17,013 bases of DNA from H111-94 sp034436045 (GCA_034436045.1 DAOTVZ010000079.1:1-17013), one strand, 5' to 3'. Shown: positions 7,586-15,183, counted from the stretch's first letter. A program made the numbers and translations. The notes: generated by a model not told the origin, from the letters alone.

Positions 7586-7622
7586 TTAACACAATATTAA
7601 TAATATGTTAATAGAATGTTAA
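7584..7622 (-). promoter_or_regulatory. Candidate PHO box: four direct repeats at 11-bp spacing
   Basis: On the minus strand: TTAACA, 5 nt, TTAACA, 5 nt, TTAATA, 5 nt, TTAATA. The 11-bp period is exact over four units. The layout matches the PhoP sites described for Bacillus (TT-rich hexamers with about 5-nt spacers). It lies directly before a phosphate transporter gene, which supports the call. Confidence 0.65.
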
Positions 7623-7743
7623 ATTAAAAGGTATAGCCTGCCCTTTGCCTTCTTAAATCATACCAACGGCAAGATCGACAGAGGCACGCCTATAGCAGAA
7701 CACGTTTTTATGAGGGGAAAGGAAGGTCGGGAGAAGATGATTA

Positions 7744-8220
7744 TTATGAGGTCGGTACCAGCGACGGCAAACCAAGCGCCTGCGCGAGCAATGACTGAAA
7801 GGCCGTAGTTGCAACACGCATATCCGGTATGCCCATCACATCAGTACCGATATTCAAACGTGGACAGCCGGTTGGCGTGAGGTACATTTTCTGCACGACC
7901 AATGAACGTTGTAGAAACGTCAGGTCATACTCTAAGCTGCTAGAAGACTGACAATCATTCTGATCGGGCAATGGAGTCGGCAAAGCATAAGCGGCCTTAT
8001 AAAGCTTTTGCACAACTGCTGCATCGTGAGTCGTGCTTGAAAACGGAGCAATATGTGCAGAACGCAGAGTAACGCGCGTTACAGTCAGGGTGTCCGGCAA
8101 CGCTTTTTGTACAGCGAGATTCCTCGTCAAGGGGCCGAGAAGGCCAACAATGAGCAGGAAGAGCAGAATAAAGACCGGATTTTTCGCCAGCCTGGACAGG
8201 TTCATTTTTTGCATATCCAT
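7744..8220 (-). CDS. Small membrane-anchored protein of unknown function
   Basis: A 158-residue protein with a short basic N-terminus, one hydrophobic segment at about 15-32 (PVFILLFLLIVGLLGPL) and a hydrophilic C-terminal domain likely outside the cytoplasm. Cys90 (in PDQNDC) and Cys119 (in PTGCPRL) could form a disulfide; there is no lipobox Cys. I cannot name a family. The ATG at 8220 is chosen because GGAGGGAG lies 8 nt before it. An in-frame ATG at 8247 overlaps the TGA of the upstream ATPase gene (ATGA) and would add nine residues without a binding site. It is therefore probably co-transcribed with the DUF815 ATPase. Downstream (7573-7743) there is no clear terminator. Confidence 0.72.
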   Translation of the reverse strand: MDMQKMNLSRLAKNPVFILLFLLIVGLLGPLTRNLAVQKALPDTLTVTRVTLRSAHIAPFSSTTHDAAVVQKLYKAAYALPTPLPDQNDCQSSSSLEYDLTFLQRSLVVQKMYLTPTGCPRLNIGTDVMGIPDMRVATTAFQSLLAQALGLPSLVPTS

Positions 8221-8228
8221 ACTCTGCT

Positions 8229-8236
8229 CTCCCTCC
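8229..8236 (-). promoter_or_regulatory. Ribosome binding site deciding the start of the small membrane protein
   Basis: GGAGGGAG on the minus strand, 8 nt before the ATG at 8220. It lies downstream of the alternative ATG at 8247 and so argues for the shorter form. Confidence 0.6.
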
Positions 8237-8243
8237 ACCTGGC

Positions 8244-9662
8244 TCATCGGCGCTTTTGCGTAGTATGACGTAGCTCGGCTTCCAGTTCATCGACAAACTG
8301 ACGCGCCACACGCCCGGAGCGCCCCACGTGTTGCCGTTCCCAACTGAGCGCGCGTTGATCAAGTTCCTCTTTAGGCAGATCGATCTGACGCTGCCGCGCC
8401 AGCCCCTCAACAATCTTGAGATAGTGAGCCTGATCGGGTGATATAAAGGTCAGGCGCAAGCCGAAACGATGGGCCAGGGAATGCTTCTCATCCATCGTAT
8501 CACGCCAATGCACATCCTCTGTCGGTTTGCCCCGGTCGGTAAAACTCTCGCGGATCAGATTGAGCCGGTTCGAGGTGGCATAGATCAGTACATTGTCTGG
8601 GCGCGCCTCGGCGGTGCCCTCAAGCAACACCTTTAACATTTTGTATTGCGTCTCATGCTCTTCAAAGGAAAGATCATCGATGAAGAGGATATAGTGCGGT
8701 GCGCGTCCACGCAGCAGATTGATAATTTGTGGCAGATCATCGATATATTCTTTGCGCACTTCTACCAGACGCAGCCCCTGCTCACCATACTCGTTGACCA
8801 ATGCCTTGATGGTCGAGGATTTACCCGTTCCCGGCGGGCCATAGAGCAGGGCGTGATGCGCCGGTAGGTTCGCCAAAAAACGCTCGGTATTCGTGCGTAA
8901 ACGAGCCTGTTCGCGCTCGTAGCCAATCAATTCCCGCAGACGAATGGGATCGGGATGGGCCACACCTTGAAACTCCTGTCCCTGCCAGCGTAATACCAGA
9001 TAATGCGCCAGCACACCGGTACCATGCCGAGACCAGTGCGCCATTAATAGTTCAGCCGCCGCACCCCAATCTATACATTCCGCTATCTGTCGCGCCAGTG
9101 CATCACGTCCATCATACTCATTCCTCTCTGAGACTGGAGCCAGCTCATACCAGGGTCCCCAGGCATCCTCTAGCGCAGGCAGCTGAGCCACAACACGCTG
9201 CTGAGTCAATAGCCAGAGCTTCTCCGCCGTTAGTTGGAAGAGGCGTTGCAACGCTTGCAGGTCACGACGCGCCTGAGCAAGAATACGCGCTGAAACACCC
9301 GTTATACCATAACGCTCAACCTGCTCGTTCCATACGTTGACATCATCAATAATGCGCCCGATGAGATACGCCTGCCACGCATCGGGCAAACACGGCACCC
9401 TATCGCTGGTAACGGCCCGCGCGAGTCGCTCAAAAGCAAGACTATACACATGCGCCAGGTGTTCAGCCTGACATTCTTGCCCATCCAACGCTCGCAGCAG
9501 CGTGAGAACAGCGTGACAGGTTTCATCGTGCAACACGTTCCGCAACAGGGTCAGCGCATGGCTTGCTTGCAGCGCACTATGAATCTCTTCCTGTACTTCT
9601 TGCAATGTTTCCGGTGATACTATACTCATGGCAATAAAAAATAATCGCTCCTTCTCCGGCAT
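8244..9662 (-). CDS. AAA+ ATPase of the DUF815 family
   Basis: A 472-residue protein. The C-terminal half is the ATPase: a preceding segment HPDPIRLRELIGYEREQ (236-252), Walker A GPPGTGKS (275-282), Walker B ILFIDD (325-330), the sensor-1-like ATSN (362-365), a DEKHSLAHRFGL stretch (391-402) and SGRVARQF (449-456) as a sensor-2 region. The N-terminal 230 residues are helical and without a recognisable motif. The family is a predicted cytoplasmic ATPase of unknown role. The gene overlaps the next one by 4 nt if that one starts at 8247. The ATG at 9662 has no Shine-Dalgarno site, but a promoter ends 9 nt upstream, so the message may be leaderless; an ATG at 9629 is the alternative start, equally without a site at normal distance. 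Confidence 0.88.
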   Translation of the reverse strand: MPEKERLFFIAMSIVSPETLQEVQEEIHSALQASHALTLLRNVLHDETCHAVLTLLRALDGQECQAEHLAHVYSLAFERLARAVTSDRVPCLPDAWQAYLIGRIIDDVNVWNEQVERYGITGVSARILAQARRDLQALQRLFQLTAEKLWLLTQQRVVAQLPALEDAWGPWYELAPVSERNEYDGRDALARQIAECIDWGAAAELLMAHWSRHGTGVLAHYLVLRWQGQEFQGVAHPDPIRLRELIGYEREQARLRTNTERFLANLPAHHALLYGPPGTGKSSTIKALVNEYGEQGLRLVEVRKEYIDDLPQIINLLRGRAPHYILFIDDLSFEEHETQYKMLKVLLEGTAEARPDNVLIYATSNRLNLIRESFTDRGKPTEDVHWRDTMDEKHSLAHRFGLRLTFISPDQAHYLKIVEGLARQRQIDLPKEELDQRALSWERQHVGRSGRVARQFVDELEAELRHTTQKRR

Positions 9663-9671
9663 GATACTTTG

Positions 9672-9700
9672 ATAATAGCTCTAATTTAACCCGCTTGTAA
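9672..9700 (-). promoter_or_regulatory. Promoter of the DUF815 ATPase gene
   Basis: On the minus strand: TTACAA (9695-9700), a 17-nt spacer, TATTAT (9672-9677). The -10 box is 9 nt from the ATG, putting the transcript start within about two nucleotides of the start codon. Confidence 0.5.
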
Positions 9701-9757
9701 AGTGCCTGAATTGACTTGACTTTTCACATCTCTATGGAATACCCTTCTACCAGATAG

Positions 9758-9784
9758 AAGATATTTTTCTTGATGCGAAAAAAT
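9758..9784 (+). promoter_or_regulatory. Candidate operator in the hyi leader
   Basis: AAGATATTTTTC (9758-9769) matches the right arm of the inverted repeat before garR (AAGATATTTTCC, 15172-15183) at 11 of 12 bases, at a similar distance from the start codon (25 and 19 nt). It also overlaps a local dyad, ATTTTTC, 7 nt, GAAAAAAT. A half-site TTTTCAC like those before the IclR gene lies at 9721-9727. No convincing -35/-10 pair for hyi was found; two overlapping TTGACT hexamers at 9711-9721 may supply the -35. Confidence 0.4.
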
Positions 9785-9794
9785 AGGAGGTTGC

Positions 9795-10604
9795 ATGCTT
9801 CGTTTTGATCTGAACCTCTCTATCCTTTTAAAAGAGTTGCCATTTACTGAGCGTTTCGCTGAAGCTAAGCGGCTGGGTTTTAGCACGGTCGAGTTCTGGT
9901 GGCCGGGGGATGAGAACCTTGCTGCTGTGGCGACTCAACTTCAGCAGACAGGATTGCGTGTAGCGTTGATGAACTTCAACGCGGGCGATATGGCAGCAGG
10001 TGAACGCGGCTTTCTGAATGACCCTGACAAACGCGACTGGCTGCGTGAACAGGTACGACTGGCTATCGAGTTTGCGCAACGCATCGGTTGTCCCCAGCTT
10101 AACGCGCTGGTGGGCAATACACTTGCTGATGTTAGCCGCGAGGAGCAACTTGATAGTGTGCGCGAGAATCTGGCCTGGATGGCGGATCAGGCAGCTCTGG
10201 CGGGATTGGGCATCGTCGTTGAGTCGCTGAACAGCTTTGAGAATACGCGCTACCTGCTTACTAACACACACGACACACTAAAGCTACTGGCAGAAGTCAA
10301 CCGGCCCAACCTTAAGTATCAGTATGATGTCTATCACATGCAGCGCATGGAGGGCAATATTATTGCTACGTTGCGCGAGCATATTGGGCAGATCGGCCAC
10401 ATTCAGATTGCCGATTCGCCCTCACGCCACGAGCCGGGTACGGGTGAACTGCATTATAAGCATATCCTCGCCGCCATTGAACAACTGCCCTATCAAGGCT
10501 ATATTGGGCTGGAATACAACCCATCAGGCACGTCTGAGCAGAGCTTCGCCTGGCTACCGGCTGAACGGCGCACGACGGCAACGGCGGCTGATCTCTATTT
10601 GTAG
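9795..10604 (+). CDS. hyi: Hydroxypyruvate isomerase
   Basis: A 269-residue cytoplasmic TIM-barrel enzyme that interconverts hydroxypyruvate and tartronate semialdehyde. It aligns from memory with E. coli Hyi along its whole length: the N-terminal LRFDLNLS, AGDMAAGERG (63-72), YDVYHMQRMEGN (177-188), HIQIADSPSRHEPGTGE (202-218) and GLEYNPSGT (238-246). Glu143 (in VVESLNS) and Glu240 (in GLEYNP) are at the catalytic and metal positions, with Asp178 as another probable metal ligand. AGGAGG lies 4 nt before the ATG. It heads the glycolate gene cluster, with glcD 104 nt downstream and tartronate semialdehyde reductase after glcF, fitting glyoxylate assimilation to glycerate. The enzyme class includes other xylose-isomerase-like TIM barrels, but motif and context agreement is strong. 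Confidence 0.92.
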   Translation: MLRFDLNLSILLKELPFTERFAEAKRLGFSTVEFWWPGDENLAAVATQLQQTGLRVALMNFNAGDMAAGERGFLNDPDKRDWLREQVRLAIEFAQRIGCPQLNALVGNTLADVSREEQLDSVRENLAWMADQAALAGLGIVVESLNSFENTRYLLTNTHDTLKLLAEVNRPNLKYQYDVYHMQRMEGNIIATLREHIGQIGHIQIADSPSRHEPGTGELHYKHILAAIEQLPYQGYIGLEYNPSGTSEQSFAWLPAERRTTATAADLYL

Positions 10605-10618
10605 AGTTTCTCGTTCGC

Positions 10619-10638
10619 GTGCTATGCTTAGATAGCAC
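10619..10638 (+). repeat. Hairpin between hyi and glcD
   Basis: GTGCTAT pairs with ATAGCAC (7 bp) around a 6-nt loop, 15 nt after the hyi stop. The following bases are AAAGTCTTTTCG, without an immediate T-run. It may be a weak terminator or a processing site that lowers glcD relative to hyi expression, or vice versa. Confidence 0.45.
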
Positions 10639-10708
10639 AAAGTCTTTTCGTAGTGCGTCGTCTTAGCAAATGCGGTAAGCAAGGGCTGCATTGATAAGGA
10701 GACGTTGC

Positions 10709-12163
10709 ATGATGAACGCGAGTATCGTCGCGGAGTTGCGGCGCATCGTTGGTAACGAGGGTGTAATCGACCGATATGAAGAATTGCGCACCTACGAGTC
10801 CGATGGTCTGACAAACTTTCGTGTCACACCTGAACTGGTCGTTCTTCCCACCACAACCGAGCAGGTTCAGGGTGTTGTGCGTATCTGTTATCGCGAACAT
10901 ATTCCATTTGTTCCTCGTGGTTCTGGCACGGGCCTTTCCGGCGGAGCGTTACCCGTCAAGGACGGCATCGTTATCTCGCTGGCGCGTATGAGAGAGATTC
11001 TCAATGTAGACCTGCCCAACCAGCGTATTGTTGTCCAGCCCGGTGTCCTCAATCTATGGGTCACACAACATGTTGCGCCACATGGCTATTACTACGCCCC
11101 TGATCCTTCCAGTCAGCAGATATGCTCAATAGGAGGGAATATCGCCGAAAACTCTGGCGGCGCACACTGCCTCAAATACGGCTTTACCGTCAATCACGTA
11201 CTGGGCATGAAATTTGTCATGCCGACTGGCGAGCTGGTTGAGGTCGGCGGTCCCACGCTGGACACGCCAGGATACGATCTGCCGGGGATCATCGTCGGCT
11301 CTGAAGGCACGCTCGGCATCGCCACTGAAATCACCTTGCGCCTGCTGCGCAAACCCGAAGCTGTGCAGACTGCTCTGGCCGCCTTTGAAAGCACCGACGC
11401 CGCTGGAGAGGCCGTCTCCGGCATCATTGCCGCCGGTATCGTTCCCGCCGCCATCGAAATGATGGATAAACTGGCTATCGAGGCTTGCGAAGCCGCCGTT
11501 CACGCCGGTTATCCAATGGATGTCGGGGCCGTGCTGCTGGTCGAACTGGATGGGCCACGGAGCGAAGTCACCAAACTACAGGAGCGCGTCGCGGAGATTT
11601 GCCGACAGGCGGGGGCGACGGAGTATCGCCTGGCGCGCAATGAGAACGAGCGTGCTTTGATGTGGAAGGGGCGCAAAGCTGCCTTCGCCGCCGTTGGGCG
11701 CATCAGCCCGAACTATATCGTGCAGGATGGTGTTATTCCGCGCACTCGTTTGCCACAGATTTTGCGCGAGATTGAGGAGATGGCGAATAAGCGTGGTATG
11801 CGCGTCGCTAACGTCTTTCATGCCGGTGATGGCAACCTGCATCCTCTGGTACTGTATGACGAGCGTATTGAGGGGGCCGTCCAGGAGGCCGAGGAACTGG
11901 CGGGCGACATTATCAGGCGATGCGTGGCACATGGCGGCAGCATCACGGGCGAGCATGGCGTTGGCATGGAGAAGAAGCAGCACATGGCCGTCATGTTCAC
12001 AGCGGACGACCTGGCAACGCACCAGCTCATCCGTTGCGCCATCAATCCCGACAACCTGTGCAATCCCAACAAGGTGTATCCCACACCACGCCTGTGCGGT
12101 GAAGCACCCGGCCCCTATCGTCCCCATCCGGCGGAACTGGCCGGACTGGCCGAACGCTTCTAG
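10709..12163 (+). CDS. glcD: Glycolate dehydrogenase (oxidase) FAD-linked subunit GlcD
   Basis: A 484-residue flavoprotein that oxidises glycolate to glyoxylate as part of the GlcDEF complex at the cytoplasmic membrane. The start is ATG 10709 with AAGGAG 7 nt upstream. The FAD PP-loop domain shows VPRGSGTGLSGGALP (68-82), SIGGNIAENSGGAHCLKYG and GSEGTLG (197-203). The C-terminal oxidase domain has MWKGRKAAF, FHAGDGNLHP (370-379) and GEHGVG (414-419), whose His residues belong to the substrate and metal site. Length is close to the roughly 499 residues of E. coli GlcD. glcE follows after 16 nt and glcF overlaps glcE, so this is the complete operon core. D-lactate dehydrogenases look similar; the glcE and glcF partners decide for glycolate. 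Confidence 0.93.
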   Translation: MMNASIVAELRRIVGNEGVIDRYEELRTYESDGLTNFRVTPELVVLPTTTEQVQGVVRICYREHIPFVPRGSGTGLSGGALPVKDGIVISLARMREILNVDLPNQRIVVQPGVLNLWVTQHVAPHGYYYAPDPSSQQICSIGGNIAENSGGAHCLKYGFTVNHVLGMKFVMPTGELVEVGGPTLDTPGYDLPGIIVGSEGTLGIATEITLRLLRKPEAVQTALAAFESTDAAGEAVSGIIAAGIVPAAIEMMDKLAIEACEAAVHAGYPMDVGAVLLVELDGPRSEVTKLQERVAEICRQAGATEYRLARNENERALMWKGRKAAFAAVGRISPNYIVQDGVIPRTRLPQILREIEEMANKRGMRVANVFHAGDGNLHPLVLYDERIEGAVQEAEELAGDIIRRCVAHGGSITGEHGVGMEKKQHMAVMFTADDLATHQLIRCAINPDNLCNPNKVYPTPRLCGEAPGPYRPHPAELAGLAERF

Positions 12164-12179
12164 TTAAAAGGAGAGCTTT

Positions 12180-13475
12180 ATGAGCGTTACTTCACATGCT
12201 ATCCACGAAGCGCTGGCCTCTCTCGTCGGAGAGCGTGTTCGTCCGGCCAGCCAGAGTGATATGATTGCGGGTGTCTCGCCACAGTTCGTCGTTGAGCCAC
12301 TGAACGAGCAAGAAGTCGCGGCGGTGCTATCCTTCGCCAACAAAGAGGGCCTGAAAGTCAGTGCGCGTGGCAGTGGCACACAGCTTGACATGGGCACACC
12401 CCCAACCGGTTGCGATATTGTCGTTAGCATGGCCAGAATGAACCATATTCTTGAGCATCAGCCACATGACCTGACCGTTACCATTCAGGCCGGACTGCGT
12501 TTAAGTGACCTGCAAACACATCTGGCAACTACTCGCCAATGGCTGGCTCTCGATCCGCCGTTAGAGCCAGAGGCTACCATTGGCGGCATTATCTCGACCA
12601 ATCCTTCAGGGCCACGCCGCCTGCGCTTCGGTGGCGTGCGCGATCAACTGATTGGCCTGCGTGTCGTGCTGCCCGACGGCATGATTGCAAAGGGTGGCGG
12701 CAAAGTCGTGAAAAATGTGGCGGGTTATGACCTACCCAAGCTTTATGTGGGCGCATTAGGTACGCTAGGCATCATCGTCGAGGCTACGTTCCGGCTCTAC
12801 CCGCTGCGTGCCTCGTCGAAAACCGTATTGCTCTCTGCGCCTTCGCCCACTCCCTTATGCGAACTGGTCGTGCGCATCATCGCCTCTACGCTAGAACCAA
12901 CAGCGCTGGATGTGAGTGGTTCGTCAACCTTAGACGGCACCTGTATGCTAGCCGTGCGTTTTGAAAGCGAAGCGGAAGCCGTTGCCGACCAGATCGATAG
13001 CTTGCTAGCAATGGCCGGTACGTTGAGCGAAAGCGCGCGTATGATTGATCACGAGGATGAGGCACACTACTGGCAACAGTCCAGTACGCTGGTGAAGGCC
13101 CCCCATGACGCAGATAATGTACTCATCATAAAAGCCAGCCTCTTGCCAACATACATAGCTTCCTGGTTGACGGAACTGGGCCAGGTTGCGCAGCGCGAAC
13201 AACTCAGCACACAATGGCGCGCCCATGCCGGTCATGGCCTGATCTTTGCCCGCCTCAGTGGTACGCAGAGTGCGCTTACGACGGCGGTGCAGCAACTCCG
13301 TCAGGCCGCCAGCGCACGACGGGGAACGCTGGTAGTCACACAGGCCGCGCCTGCCCTGGCTCGCATCGTCGATGTCTGGGGGCCGATTCCGGCGCTGCCG
13401 CTGATGCGCAACCTGAAACAGCGCTTTGATCCAAATGCTATTATGAACCCTGGTCGCTTTGTGGGAGGAATGTAA
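12180..13475 (+). CDS. glcE: Glycolate dehydrogenase FAD-binding subunit GlcE
   Basis: A 431-residue second flavin-type subunit of the glycolate dehydrogenase complex. AAGGAG sits 6 nt before ATG 12180. The FAD-binding domain has LKVSARGSGTQLDMG (58-72), EATIGGIISTNPSGPRRLRF, GGKVVKNVAGYDLPKLYVG and GTLGIIVEATFRLYPLR. The C-terminal part ends RFDPNAIMNPGRFVGG, the usual end of this superfamily. It is about 80 residues longer than E. coli GlcE (about 350), mostly after the FAD domain, with no sign of fusion to a known domain. Its TAA shares one base with the ATG of glcF (TAATG), so the two are translationally coupled. Role and partnership are secure from context; which substrates the longer C-terminal half contacts is not clear. 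Confidence 0.92.
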   Translation: MSVTSHAIHEALASLVGERVRPASQSDMIAGVSPQFVVEPLNEQEVAAVLSFANKEGLKVSARGSGTQLDMGTPPTGCDIVVSMARMNHILEHQPHDLTVTIQAGLRLSDLQTHLATTRQWLALDPPLEPEATIGGIISTNPSGPRRLRFGGVRDQLIGLRVVLPDGMIAKGGGKVVKNVAGYDLPKLYVGALGTLGIIVEATFRLYPLRASSKTVLLSAPSPTPLCELVVRIIASTLEPTALDVSGSSTLDGTCMLAVRFESEAEAVADQIDSLLAMAGTLSESARMIDHEDEAHYWQQSSTLVKAPHDADNVLIIKASLLPTYIASWLTELGQVAQREQLSTQWRAHAGHGLIFARLSGTQSALTTAVQQLRQAASARRGTLVVTQAAPALARIVDVWGPIPALPLMRNLKQRFDPNAIMNPGRFVGGM

Positions 13476-14842
13476 TGCAAACCAGCAATATTCAGGTAAG
13501 CCCTCGCCGCACTAAACCGTCCGCCTTCGACGCTCATCGTCCACCAGACCCTGAACTCATTGCGGACTGTGTCCATTGCGGTTTCTGTCTCTCGACCTGC
13601 CCAACCTATCTGTTATGGGGCGAGGAGATGGATTCGCCGCGTGGGCGCATCTATCTCATGAAAATGGCTTCACAAGGCGAGATACAGCTTAACGATGCCT
13701 TCACCAGACACATGGATCAGTGTCTGGGCTGCATGGCCTGCGTTACTGCCTGCCCTTCGGGAGTGCAATATGACAAGCTGATCGAGGCGACCCGCCCGCA
13801 AATTGAGCGCAACTACCGGCGTAGCCTGCCCGACAAGCTCTTCCGCGAACTGATCTTCAGCCTCTTTCCCTATCCCGAACGGCTGCGCCTGACTGTTCCC
13901 TTCCTCTGGCTGTACCAGAAGTCAGGGCTGAGCCGCTTGCTCAACAGACCACAAATTGCCGAGCGCATTCCGGCGCGCCTGCTGGGCATGGAAAAGATTC
14001 TGCCGCCCGTCAGTCTGGGAGTGTTCTTTGCCAAAACGCCGACCTTTACGCGGGCGAAAGCACCGAAACGGCGGCGCGTGGGACTACTCACCGGTTGCAT
14101 TCAGCGTGTCTTCTTCGATCCGGTCAATGCCGCGACCATCCGCGTGCTGGCGGCAGAGGGTTGCGATGTGGTAGTACCACCGACGCAAGGCTGTTGTGGC
14201 GCACTCAGCATCCACTCCGGGCGCGAGGACGAGGGCCTGAACTTTGCACGCCGCCTGATCGATACCTTTGAAGCATGGGGCATCGATACAGTCGTAGTCA
14301 ATGTGGCCGGTTGCGGTTCCAGCCTCAAAGATTATGGCTATCTCCTGCGCGATGACCCGCAATATGCTGAACGTGCCCAGGCCTTTTCAGCCTCTGTACG
14401 CGACATCTCCGAGTTGCTGGCTGAGCTAGAGCCAGTTGCACCGCGCAATCCCATCTCTGCGCGCATCGCCTACCATGACGCCTGCCATTTAGCACATGCA
14501 CAGGGCATCCGCCGCCAGCCACGCGAGGTGCTACGCGCTATCCCCGGCATTGAACTGGTAGATATTCCAGAAGCCGATATCTGTTGTGGCAGCGCCGGTA
14601 CATACAACCTGCTGCAACCCGAACCCGCCCAGGAGCTTGGCGAACGTAAAGCACACAACATTCTGTCTACCAACCCGGACGCCATTGTGACCGCCAACCC
14701 AGGCTGCCTGCTACAGATTAAAGCCGCGCTCCAACGGCTTGGCACGCCACTTCCTACCTATCATCCGGTAGAGCTGGTCGATGCGTCCATACGGGGTGTC
14801 GCGCTCCCTGGTCTGAAAAAGGCACGGGAAACACGAATTTAA
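13475..14842 (+). CDS. glcF: Glycolate dehydrogenase iron-sulfur subunit GlcF
   Basis: A 455-residue iron-sulfur and CCG-domain protein that carries electrons from the GlcD/GlcE flavins towards the quinone pool. GGAGG lies 6 nt before the ATG, which overlaps the glcE stop. Two 4Fe-4S motifs are complete: Cys32, 35, 38 and 42 (CVHCGFCLSTC) and Cys83, 86, 89 and 93 (CLGCMACVTAC). Two CCG domains follow: GLLTGC with CCGALS (240-245), and YHDACHLAHAQG with CCGSAG (370-375). No membrane segment is seen, so it is peripheral to the membrane. It is the last gene of the glcDEF unit and is followed by a strong hairpin. Heterodisulfide-reductase-like proteins share the domains; the gene order makes GlcF the clear choice. 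Confidence 0.94.
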   Translation: MQTSNIQVSPRRTKPSAFDAHRPPDPELIADCVHCGFCLSTCPTYLLWGEEMDSPRGRIYLMKMASQGEIQLNDAFTRHMDQCLGCMACVTACPSGVQYDKLIEATRPQIERNYRRSLPDKLFRELIFSLFPYPERLRLTVPFLWLYQKSGLSRLLNRPQIAERIPARLLGMEKILPPVSLGVFFAKTPTFTRAKAPKRRRVGLLTGCIQRVFFDPVNAATIRVLAAEGCDVVVPPTQGCCGALSIHSGREDEGLNFARRLIDTFEAWGIDTVVVNVAGCGSSLKDYGYLLRDDPQYAERAQAFSASVRDISELLAELEPVAPRNPISARIAYHDACHLAHAQGIRRQPREVLRAIPGIELVDIPEADICCGSAGTYNLLQPEPAQELGERKAHNILSTNPDAIVTANPGCLLQIKAALQRLGTPLPTYHPVELVDASIRGVALPGLKKARETRI

Positions 14843-14853
14843 AGAGCATAACA

Positions 14854-14883
14854 GAGAAGGCATCTCATGCGAGATGCCTTCTC
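14854..14883 (+). terminator. Strong hairpin ending the glcDEF unit
   Basis: GAGAAGGCATCTC and GAGATGCCTTCTC pair perfectly over 13 bp with a 4-nt loop, ATGC, 11 nt after the glcF stop. No T-run follows, so it may act as a 3' end stabiliser or a terminator that does not need a U-tract. Confidence 0.6.
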
Positions 14884-15046
14884 CAGCAAGAATCGTAAAT
14901 AGAAACCGTTTCGCTCTCACAAGCGCGGCTTGATAAAGATTACGCCCCCCTATGGCCCATTGCTGAGCCAAACGTAACCCTCACCCATACCTGCGCTCGT
15001 GTCACCTATACTATACCCTACCATCCAGGCAAGGGAAAGCCAAAAA

Positions 15047-15073
15047 GTAACGCAGAGGTAACGTAGAGGTAAC
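15047..15073 (+). repeat. Three GTAAC repeats with 11-bp period upstream of garR
   Basis: GTAACGCAGAG, GTAACGTAGAG and GTAACCTCCCT follow each other without gaps, so GTAAC recurs every 11 bp. The array lies about 60-85 nt before the garR -35 box, a usual place for an activator. A further lone GTAAC occurs at 14974-14978. Confidence 0.5.
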
Positions 15074-15121
15074 CTCCCTCTTGCTTGCTTTCCATTTTTA
15101 TTAAAGTATTATCCATAATGC

Positions 15122-15183
15122 GGAAAATATCTTGACAAATGCCCTATCCTGTGACATAGTCCAGGCAAAGAAAGATATTTTCC
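15122..15183. promoter_or_regulatory. 12-bp perfect inverted repeat flanking the garR promoter
   Basis: GGAAAATATCTT (15122-15133) and AAGATATTTTCC (15172-15183) are exact reverse complements, 38 bp apart. The left arm overlaps the -35 box by two bases and the right arm lies just after the expected transcript start. Since the left arm would not be transcribed, it is a DNA-level site, for example paired operators. Confidence 0.6.
15132..15160 (+). promoter_or_regulatory. Promoter of garR
   Basis: TTGACA (15132-15137), a 17-nt spacer, CATAGT (15155-15160). The -35 is perfect and the -10 matches four of six. Expected start near 15167, giving a leader of about 35 nt. Confidence 0.55.

Noticed and set aside
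10691..10708. TTG start six codons before glcD
   Set aside because: This stretch contains the AAGGAG site itself; the ATG at 10709 is correctly spaced from it.
11576..12127. 183-codon open frame on the minus strand inside glcD
   Set aside because: Lies fully within a well-supported glcD and shows no recognisable domain; high-GC shadow frame.
14885..15045. Possible small RNA or tRNA between glcF and garR
   Set aside because: No cloverleaf, no TTCGA arm and no promoter-terminator pair could be made out.
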